A stretch of DNA of 64,000 nt from Athripsodes cinereus (taxonomy: Eukaryota; Arthropoda; Insecta; Trichoptera; Leptoceridae). The notes beneath the pieces are model-generated. The model saw only the letters and a list, made by a program, of their open reading frames with translations, made no database searches and was not told where the DNA came from. Shown here in pieces: positions 54,831-64,000 of the stretch. The stretch lies in NCBI GenBank assembly GCA_947579605.1, contig OX388314.1, positions 8,990,001-9,054,000 on the forward strand. Direction: 5' to 3'. The translations under genes were made by a program, and so were the position numbers. The first letter of the stretch is position 1. Each line of letters begins with the position of its first letter.

Positions 54831-57700
54831 TTTATCTGTAATAAGTACAAATATTCGCAAATAAGTAAATCGCAATGATAAGAGATCGATTGACATTTTA
54901 ATTTTATATTACAATTAAAATATATTCAAGTGTTGGCTGGGAGTAAGGATACGTTCATACTAATAATTGCTGACAATAAATTAATGTGTAACATTAAATC
55001 ATAAACTTTGTAAGTTTACCCACAAAATTTCCAATTGGGTACTACACAATCATAGTTTTATTTTATAAATCAGATTGCATTTATCATTAACATTAAGGGT
55101 TCCCACCTCTTTTCTCTGGATGTTTTAAATGTTGATCTCCTTTATCTTCCAAACTCGACGAAATAATTTTTTTTCAAAGGGACGACTCAGGTTCACTCTG
55201 GCACTGGCTAATTTTATTAGGATGTACAATAAATTTCTTATGTTATTTTTTATAGTCAGTAAACAGTCAGTCAGTATAGTTAAAAAAAAAACTAAAAAAT
55301 AATTGTCCATTCGCTTTGGTGCTATAATATGAGTAATAATCTTTAATTTTAGATGAGAAACTGTAGACTTTGAGAAATGAAGTGTCGAAGTCAGAAAAGA
55401 CGAATAATTTAATAAACTGCATGATAAATTTTAGAGGTACATAGATCTCTCTAGTAGTATATAAATATCGGTTAATAAAAATCTTATCCGTAGACTTACG
55501 AAGTTTGCTATCAAAGTTTGATTATTTGAAATGCATATCACGCTTCCTAATCCATACATCTCCATTCAGGGGCCTGATCATTACACATTGTGTTGACTTC
55601 TGATTGGAAAATCCAAAATGTATTAAGCAGAAATGTTGCTTCAATCTTTGCCAGGGTATTTTTTTAATACAATCATCGCACAACTCGTAAACACCAACAA
55701 AATGATGATAATTTATTGTTACTGTTTAAAATGACCACGTCATGATAAAATCCCATGATCATCAACTACTCCTTAATGATTTCAACTACTGGACTAGGTC
55801 ATGGAATGTTCCACGTTGTGTAGGTTTGACAGGTTTTTTGAAAACCATGTTTGATCGCCACAATCATGGATTTCACTCTAGCATAGGCTTCCTGCCCTGT
55901 GACATTTGAAACAACAAATTATTCTTTTTATTATTTTTAAATTAAATTTTAAAATATAATATTTCTCTATCCTGTAAAGTAAATTGTTTATCTATCTATA
56001 TTCTATTCTATTCTATTTTTCTCAAGGCCATCCACTCGTTTGCGAGTGATTTAGGCCAAAATATCTATCTATATCATGATGAAATTACTCAAAAATGGGG
56101 TATTCAATGCACTTAATGCATTATATCAATTTCGCTACGAAAAATATATTTTTCTTAAAAATAATATGAGTAGGTAATAATAATAATAAAAAAACTGTTA
56201 CCAATTGTCATTTAATATGATCAACACCCGTTTTTGGATGATGTATATCATGATATTCTAAGATCATGAAATTCTATGGAAGGAATAGTATATAAATCAT
56301 ATTTTGGTACGACTTAAGCCCTCTGAGATACTCTGCCATCACTATAATTTCAATGTCATTTTGTAATCACAAACTTAGAAAAAAGTATCACATTATTTTT
56401 TCCTATATAAACCAACTTTGCACATAATTACAACTTTCAGCCAATGCAATGTGCAAAGAGTAAATTTGACATTGATATATTCTGTGATAGCTACATATAA
56501 TATGTTATTACATATAACAGAATATTTCAATGTCAAACTATTTCAGGGCTATAGTTCCAGAAACATTTCAATACCTCATTATCTAGTGGTCACAACTAAG
56601 CCAAGGTTATATTTTCATCAATATTATTGTAGTAGACAGTTATCAATTAATATAAATGATCCTTTGATAAGGTATTATCATATTTAAAAAGTCTGCTTAA
56701 AGTGTAGTTAATAACACGTTTTATAGTAAGAAAAAAAATCTTAGACTAGCTTATATCCGTACATCTTCTTATCGCTCGTATGTAAGCTGTAGTTTTATGG
56801 TGAAATTTATAGGCGTTTGTGTCCTTGGTATTTGCCTTTTCTAGTATAATCTGTTATACATTTACCCTGTTGATATTGATGACATTAATAAATTACTTGG
56901 TAAACAATGATAGATAACAATGTGGGTAGTTAATGTAACAAATTAATTTGATAAAAATGGTTTTTTAACGTCCTTATTTTTGGAAATAGTTAGTACCTAC
57001 AACAAAAAAGAAAGAAAACAAACAAGAAAGACAGACCCCACCATCATGTGGGACTAATAATTGCCCAAGGAGAAGAAGAAGTTCAATCATCTGCTACGGC
57101 ATTCTCGATGGACTTGTTCACTCAGAAGAGTTCCAAAAAGATGAAACAACTGTTGAGAAAATTCGCAGTTGTAAAATACTTTTGAAAGTATAAATTTTGA
57201 ATATTGAGAGAAGAATATGCCAGCGAAAAAATGTTCAAAGAAACCAACCGGAAATCTTTTTATTGGTGTACTTCTGAGGCCATTGCATTGAAATTTACAT
57301 TGGGAATGTTGGTCCCCAATATCAATTTTTTTATGCAACAATCTTCAAGTTTTAATCCTTAGTCCATTCTGGTCAACGTTTATTATTCCACCTAGACCTA
57401 AATACAATACATAATATACATGACAACGTGGCATATAATCACGCATATGAACGTTTTCAGAATATTAAATTGTCTATGAAGCTAATGCATGTGTAACATT
57501 AACAACCAGTGGATGCTAGACATTAGTTTGTTCTCAAAACAAAATATGCATGGATTGTTTTCTCAGTATTTACTTTGTAAAATTCCATATGTATTTAGAA
57601 CAAAATAAAAATATATTTCAAAGTTTTACTAGCTGCATTTTACATAATTATGTATGGTAACACAAATATTATCATGTTTTAGTAATGTTTGACATTAAAA
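54830..57700. other. Intergenic, no gene seen
   Basis: AT-rich sequence with short random frames. Visible repeats are the CGAGTG hairpin tag at about 55995-56060 and the ACAGACCCCACCATCATGTG motif near 57032. Confidence 0.45.
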
Positions 57701-57767
57701 ACTCTATATCTGTATTTAACTGTTTACAATAGGTATCTGTGACAATTATATAGTAATTAATAAAAGT

Positions 57768-57930
57768 AGATATCATTGAATTAACACAATTTTGATGTGT
57801 TAATTATTAATAATATGTTAATTCAACGATATGGTAATCAACAAAAGTATTAATGAATTGACACAATTTTGATGTGTTAATTCATTAATGTTATAATAAT
57901 TAATACTATGTTAATTCAACAATTCCTTTA
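57768..57930. repeat. AT-rich nested inverted repeats
   Basis: Repeated TTGAATTAACACAATTTTGA and its complement-like partner ATGTGTTAATTCATTAAT make several alternative hairpins, and two similar units are arranged in tandem. Confidence 0.6.
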
Positions 57931-58013
57931 GAAAAATTAACGATCGGATGGTTTCAGATGATTTGTGCCATAAACAGTATCTAAATGTTATTTAATGGTT
58001 AGGGAGAAGATAG

Positions 58014-58560
58014 TTATTGGAGAATAATAAAATTTGCTTTTATCGATTTGAGAAGGGACAAATGGATTATATCGGATGTCGCACTCAGTAATGATTCAAT
58101 ATTCAGAGGGAATTGGCAATCATTTTGAAGAGCAACTACGATGTTGCAGGCATCCCTGATAGGACACCCTAGGAAAACATGGTCAAGTGTCAACAAGTTG
58201 AATTTAAAAAAAATGAGCGTCCAGTCTACAGTGTCCAAATCGCAGTCGATATACGGCAGTAATTTTTATTTTATTTTATTTCATAATGTTAAATTTTGTT
58301 TTATGGAACCATGGTTTTCTTGAGATTTGGACCTGGATCGACCTATATCTTCTTCCTTTTATGAGTGCTACGTCCATCCACAAGTCATTTCACTTCGTAC
58401 AAACATCGGCTTCTATGGTTCGTTTTATATCATCATTTGGAAGGATGAAATCTTCCAACGCTATTCCAAGAGTGCAAGCAGTTTTAGCCAATTCATCGAC
58501 AGATTCGTGTGCTTTGGATACTGAAATGTGCCGGGATTCATGCGATAATGGCATTTTGAT
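58014..58560 (-). mobile_element. LINE fragment: end of RNase H domain and C-terminus
   Basis: Minus-strand translation gives ESVDELAKTACTLGIALEDF, typical of the end of an RNase H domain. After a stop and a frame change it continues as a DHVFLGCPIRD-containing tail with PLNIESLLSATSDII, typical of the C-terminus of RNase H-bearing LINEs (R1/I/LOA group). Two or more breaks make it a relic. Confidence 0.65.
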
Positions 58561-59283
58561 ATGATAAGGATCGACAGTCGACGGTCGTCGAATAAGGGTA
58601 GGTGGACCGTCGCGCGGGCGCTCGTACCCCGTTAGTAAACAAACAATTTAATAATATTTCACGATATAAAATGAAAAATAAACACATTCATAATTATTAT
58701 GTTATATTAGTAAAGTTAGTATTAGTTTTTGTAACCCGGCATCGCTCGGGTTCAAATAAACAAATAACCGTGCAAATACATGAGTTATTGAAAAAAATGG
58801 AGTAAGCGTTTACGTAGAGAAAAGTAATAAAAACCTCTTCCCAATGAAAAATCTTTGGTACCTACATTGAAAAAAGTTCTGAAAACTTCTTCCCAATGAA
58901 AAATCTTGAAGTTACACACCCCACATGCTCATATTTAAGCAAAAAAATGGTAGGTACCTACATGTAAAAATATTTAAAACCAACTAATAAAAAAGTTTAA
59001 TATTTATCACCCCGAATGCCCATATTTAATTTTAAAAATAGGCAGGTACCTACGTAGGCATATGTACTAGAATTCTCATCGTAATATAAAAACTTGAAAT
59101 TTGACGTTCATTGTTTAAGGTTTTGTGCATAATGCTATTCTTATTCTACAGTATAGTTTTCTATGGTCTCGTAATGTCTTCATTATGAAAATCGCTCGAA
59201 ATGTCAAAAAATATGCAATTTTCATTCACACATTTCAGGATTTTTTTTATTATAAGCAAACACTACATTTTATTACCACAATA

Positions 59284-59316
59284 AAGTTCGTCGGTAGCCT
59301 GGAGGTAGAGTCTCGG
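59284..59316 (+). repeat. Truncated SINE head
   Basis: AGTTCGTCGGTAGCCTGGAG and the next bases match the first 33 bases of the SINE at 17438; then the match stops. The B box is absent. Confidence 0.75.
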
Positions 59317-59542
59317 CGTGTTGTTGTATTTATTGTTACATCCATTTTGAAATTAATTCAATAGAATGAAAAATGTTCACTATGAATATCACTATTCACA
59401 TTTAGATTGTATCAAGAATAGCCCTGCTGGTGTCTTTCGCCATCGTAATAAGAAAATATGGTTAAGAAGAAATTAGTGCCATATAGACAAAACAGTTTGA
59501 TAGAAACCCGGGATCTAACTAATGAACGTTTAAGACTACTAT

Positions 59543-59665
59543 CTACATTGAGAAAAATACTAACGAAATTTCACAACGAATCATTGGTATCTCTGGTCCT
59601 AATCTGATAGTACCTACGTACTAATGATTCGTTGTGAAATTTCGTTAGTATTTTTCTCAGTGTAG
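59543..59665. repeat. 43-bp inverted repeat hairpin
   Basis: Arms 59543-59585 and 59623-59665 pair nearly perfectly (42 of 43), with a 37-base loop. The arm includes AAATACTAACGAAATTTCAC. It is either a small palindromic transposon or a hairpin RNA source. Confidence 0.8.
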
Positions 59666-60569
59666 GTACCTAATAGAGAAGTGGTTGTATATGGATCTAA
59701 TAACCTTACGCTTTGATTAAAACTTCCTTTTAACATACCAGATTTGCATTTGGTTCATCGACTTAATCACAGCGATAGGTATATAAATTTAACATAGCAT
59801 TGTTAATGTTAATTTTATTTGTACTTATTTGTATATTGCATCACATATCGGATTCTCTATTTTTGATCATTTAGAAATAAATAGTACTTACGTGAAGATT
59901 ATGGCTACAATTTGCTATAAGGAATTGGTAACTATGTATGTAGGTACTACTTATTCACATTCATCGCACGTCCTGCAATTTGTAACAATACTCGAACTAG
60001 CGAGAGTGACTTGATTATACTAAAATAATGTTGTCAGTGTCTTGAAGGTAGGTAAATCTAAATGTTGGCATGCGTTCAATGGAAGATCAAAATCGAATGT
60101 TCTGCTGACATTAATCTGCAATGAATTTGGAAAATAATTACCACATATTACTCAATGTGTGTTTTCCAACAAAATCAACATATAATTATATGCTATTCTT
60201 ACAATTGTACATACGTATATGAATACACAAATGTATCTTCTTAATTTTATTTTAGTTAGATAACATTACATAACATAACATGCATAGACAATCCACACAG
60301 ATCGAGCTAGTCCCAAACTCAGATTGAATCTTGTAATATGGGTACTAACGCGACGATACACACATATATGCATGTAACACCTAGACCCAGGACTATTTGA
60401 AAATGGATTTGGAGAATAAAATAATGTTTTCATGGTATTATATTAAAAGATTTATCGTTTTTTGTGTCGATAATATTCCCAATATTTTGTAATGTCAAAC
60501 AACATACTGTTCAAATAGGAAAGTTCAAAGCAGTTACTTTATTTCTTTCTGGAACTGGTCTTGACTTTT

Positions 60570-60660
60570 ATTGACACAAAGAGGACAATTTGTATGTTTT
60601 TTTTAATATGCAGTTGGTCTGCTGGCTACCCCACTTATGAGAAATGTCATGATTATATGA
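60570..60660 (+). repeat. Dispersed element fragment
   Basis: TTGACACAAAGAGGACAA, then GCAGTTGGTCTGCTGGCTAC and CCCACTTATGAGAAATG; a partial plus-strand copy of the element at 44480. Confidence 0.7.
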
Positions 60661-60793
60661 ATTAATGAAAGAAGAAAGTAATTGTTAATTATGCTATATG
60701 TTCATGAAATCTGTAACAATAAGCGATATAAGTCTTATTACTTTTGATATTTTATAGGTTATTTAGATTTGTAATTGGGAAATTCCATAGAAT

Positions 60794-60992
60794 CAGCACG
60801 ACTACTCTTGACACAATCTAAATACGATCTTAATCTAGTCTTGATCTTGATCATACGACGCACGAAGTGACTATGGTAAAAAAAACGCTACCGCGCTATC
60901 TGTATGCACGTATTTTTGGCCAATAGTCACTTCGCGCTTCGTATGATTAAGATTAAGATTGTATTTAGATTTTATCAAGAGTAACCCTGCTG
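60794..60992. mobile_element. MITE-like element
   Basis: The ends CAGCA...TACTCTTGA and long imperfect arms (ATCTAAATAC, CATACGA, GAAGTGACTAT against their complements) make it about 200 bp and largely self-complementary. A one-ended relative lies near 59405-59430 (TTGTATCAAGAATAGCCCTG). Confidence 0.7.
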
Positions 60993-61127
60993 GAATATTT
61001 GGAAAAAGTTATTTCCACAATTTATTGTATACATTATACAAAACATCGTTGAAATAGCCTTTTTTCTGAATATTTCAGGAATCAAAGGACACCTAAATAA
61101 GTTTTCATAAAAATACTACTGCTACCA

Positions 61128-61260
61128 TCACGGTATATCCCACAAGACAAGTGGGGTAGCAAGCAGACCAACTTCAAGTAATGAATATGCAAGTTTTCCT
61201 TAAAAAAATTAAGACATTTAGTATGGGTGCCAAACCTCATCGCTGACTTAAAAAATAACT
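61128..61260 (-). repeat. Dispersed element, minus copy
   Basis: ATCACGGTATATCCCACAAG, GTAGCAAGCAGACC and CCTCATCGCTGA in order. Same family as 53880-54045. Confidence 0.7.
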
Positions 61261-62426
61261 ATTTTGCCGAACAACGAGCATAATAATTATACAACGGTAA
61301 ACAATAAGAGATATTATGTATTTAAACAAAATATCATCGCAAAACATTTGGATCGGTCATTTGAGAAACAACATAAGTCAGTCAATACAAACTTTTCAGA
61401 AATCACAAAAAAACTGTTTGTTATAAAATTTTGAATGAAATGTTGATATCTTGATCAAATCAAAATGTTACTTACAGTGTATTCTTTTATTATAAGCCTT
61501 TATTTTACGTCAAAATATTTTATTTGTGTATTAATTTGTTAATTTAAAACCTTTGACTTGTGTTGTTTCTCAAATGAACACCATTTCAGGGAATAAAAAT
61601 CAACATTTTCATCCCAGATTATTTATTCAACAACTAAAAATCACTATCTTTCATCATTTTCACCCACGTTAGTGGTTGCCGTTAAGTGTCAGCTGTGAAT
61701 CGACACGAAAAAAATTAGTGTAGTTACAACACAAGTCACGTGACTTGTGTTGTTTTTCTATTGACTGGCCAAGTTAATCAGCTCAATTTGTATCAAATAG
61801 GTAAAAATTACGTGGTTTCTAAATGAAATAACGTGCGTTTCAAGAAAAAGGACCCAAATAAAAAAAAAAATCATTTTCGATAAAAACCTGACTTATGTTG
61901 TTTCTCAAATAACTGATTCATTTCTCATTTCGTTTCACGTCGCGTCTCCCAAATGTTTCTCTTGTTCCCTGTTGCGAAATTTTGAATACTTAGGTCAACA
62001 ATTTTCAAGTTTTATATTTCTTAAAAACGCACTGTTCACATTCAAAACCTTTTTGTAATCTTTGTGTTCGTGGATTATGAATGACAATGCATCATCAAAC
62101 CATAATATTACTGGTCATCGCAATGATCAAAAGCCATCAACAATATACTTATAAGTACGTCTGCAATAATTATCGATCAATTATATCAAAATAATAATTA
62201 GTATAAAAATGTTCCATTGTGTAACAATACTTAATTATGCATGGCCGTGAATAAATATCAATCGATGGATATAAAACAAACATAGGTACGTTTATACTTA
62301 CATAAGATGTATAGATAATACATTATGAGCTAGTAACTACATGCTCGTTGGTCACATAGTATACAAAAGGCTATATTTGTATGTCGATTTTTGGCTAAAT
62401 TGATGAATTATGGCAATAATTTTATT
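61261..62426. other. Intergenic, no gene seen
   Basis: AT-rich. Contains a short CAAGTCACGTGACTTG palindrome near 61733 and several TTGTTTCTCAAAT-like repeats (near 61375, 61562 and 61898). No supported gene. Confidence 0.45.
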
Positions 62427-62503
62427 TCGAAATAAATAAAACAAGCGTTTTATTCTACTATTGTTTTATTAAATGAATAAAACGCTTGTTTTATTTATTT
62501 CGA
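62427..62503. repeat. Perfect 29-bp inverted repeat
   Basis: Arms 62427-62455 and 62475-62503 are exact reverse complements (TCGAAATAAATAAAACAAGC onward) with a 19-base loop. Confidence 0.85.
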
Positions 62504-62929
62504 TATGGAATTCTACTACCTAAACACCGACACAGTGAATAATTTTATTAATTTTAATTTATTTATTTCAAACTTAAAGTAACAGTTGATATAACAAAAT
62601 AACACAACAATAATTGTACAAAATAAAAGCCAATTACAACTTAAGTTTTATAATACAGAATTATAATTAATTTTTTTTTAAAGATGTATAAGAATATAAA
62701 AGAAAAAAAAAAAAACAATGATATAAATTCAATTTATGATATAAATTCATTTTTAGGACTAGGGGGGGGGAAGGAGGGGAATGAATTATGTTCTAAGATT
62801 TGAGTAATATTATGATGATGTGTCATACATGTAATAGTTTATGTTATTTATTTATTCTATTCTATAGTTACATAATGTTGGAACTCTTTTCATGCTCCTT
62901 CTCTGAAAATTCATTAGGTTTATTTCGTG

Positions 62930-63500
62930 ACATTCATAGGTAGAAGTAGGATCCAGAAAACTAGGTAGACCGGTGACCACATGGATCTCCACAATTGCTA
63001 GGGTCCTGAAGGAGGCAGAGTAGAGCTTGGATGTTACAGGGGACCGGAAACATTAAAGATGGGGACTAGGAGAGCCGACCCCAAGTAAATGGGAGAAAGG
63101 CGAGGGCGAAGAAAAAGAAGATTCATAGATATTTCGGGCACATTCGCGAGAAGGAAGCCTGAGAATCTGGAATAAGTAATAGTTGCATTTTGATTGCTAA
63201 TATTGTTATAGCCTACCTACATACCTTGTATTCTTTTTTTTGTTGTTGTGTACTTTGTACCATCATACCTATTCTTATTATTCTTTGTATTATATTATTA
63301 GGTACCTACTTGTTTGATAACATTATTTTGCTGTGTAGGTACCTATGCATTGTTAATGTGTTTGTGTGGGTAGGTAGACACTTTTGTTATATATTTTCAC
63401 TATCTGTTGTTTTTATTGTATTTTTTTTTCTCCATGTTAAAGGCTTATATAGCCGTTCACTGTGTAAATAAATAAATAAATAAAATAAATAAATAAATAA
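62930..63500 (+). mobile_element. LINE 3' end, Jockey/CR1-like
   Basis: Decayed coding sequence resembling a retrotransposon C-terminus (RPVTTWISTIARVLKEAE, then TPSKWEKGEGEEEE) is followed by an untranslated region with GGCTTATATAGCCGTTCAC. An (AAAT)n tail follows at about 63465-63500. The tail and the TATAGCC motif match, in reverse, the 3' end of the LINE at 14162. Confidence 0.7.
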
Positions 63501-63704
63501 CTGGGGCTGGGGCCATATTTATAACCCACAAACATATTTGACAGTTATTTCGTGTTGACAAACATGTGAGAAATATAGACCAAATTTATAAAGTTATGGA
63601 CAAATTGTGAGTGTCGTTAAGTACAGTATACATAATTCACTCGGTATCGGGTGCCTTGCCTCGAGGAAAAAGAAAGAAAAAAAAAGAAAAGAAATACAGT
63701 ATAA

Positions 63705-63860
63705 GACATTAAATATCAAACATTTCAAAATCAGCGATGAGGTATGCCTCCCATTCTGAATGTCTTAATTTTATTATTATTATGAATATGGCTACTGGCG
63801 TATTTATTACGCAGGATTATTCTACTGGTTACCTCCCATATAGAAAGTCAGATAATTTGA
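63705..63860 (+). repeat. Possible dispersed element copy
   Basis: AATCAGCGATGAGGTATGCC and CATTCTGAATGTCTTAATTT match the middle of the dispersed element; the rest is diverged. Confidence 0.5.
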
Positions 63861-64000
63861 TTTGTGTCGTGTGTTGGTTGTGTTTCGACGGCCATTCTGA
63901 AAAATAATTTAATCGACATAGTATAGTTTTAAGTACATAGAGGCAGTAAAAGAATACATTTACCTTGGACACAAGATCAAAATCGGAAAGGAAAATCAAA

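Overview
The window is AT-rich eukaryotic DNA from an arthropod, most likely an insect. The evidence is short intron-bearing genes with GT-AG junctions and TATA boxes, tyrosine/alanine-rich cuticle-type proteins, insect-type prepro-defensins, and a dense load of non-LTR retrotransposons, DNA transposons, SINE-like elements and foldback repeats. The order cannot be fixed from the sequence alone. There is no bacterial gene organisation, CRISPR array or rRNA.

The core of the window (about 1-47 kb) is a multicopy family of small secreted defensin-like genes. Each has a 73-bp signal-peptide exon, a phase-1 intron of 0.9-2.0 kb, and a second exon. Six copies are visible. A (529-1778, minus) and B (9806-11462, plus) have all six defensin cysteines, fused to a long proline-rich C-terminal tail. 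C (19325-19514, minus) is a truncated, frameshifted relic. D (21993-23656), E (27491-29681) and F (38509-40721), all plus, encode a shortened peptide that has lost cysteines 1 and 4 (partners in the canonical defensin fold) and stops right after the last cysteine. In D, E and F the former proline tail remains as untranslated sequence behind a new TAA. The mature parts of D, E and F differ only by amino-acid-changing codons, while their introns and flanks are nearly identical. This points to strong diversification of the mature peptide.

D, E and F lie in tandem units that each end in a cuticle-protein second exon on the minus strand (26.1, 32.3-35.3 and 46.7 kb). Only the 46.7-kb copy has a visible first exon (47868-47879) and TATA box. 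The 35-kb copy was broken by a 2.75-kb DNA transposon with an 8-bp target duplication, and its intron was hit by a second transposon of the same type. A separate, diverged cuticle gene sits at 51590-53102.

The rest is repeat-dominated: a Jockey/CR1-like LINE with an 817-codon open frame (14.2-17.4 kb), a tRNA-derived SINE beside it, RTE-like LINE fragments, an element with perfect 55-bp inverted ends (4437-5682), and several hairpin elements in 44-63 kb. From 53 to 64 kb I see no credible host gene.
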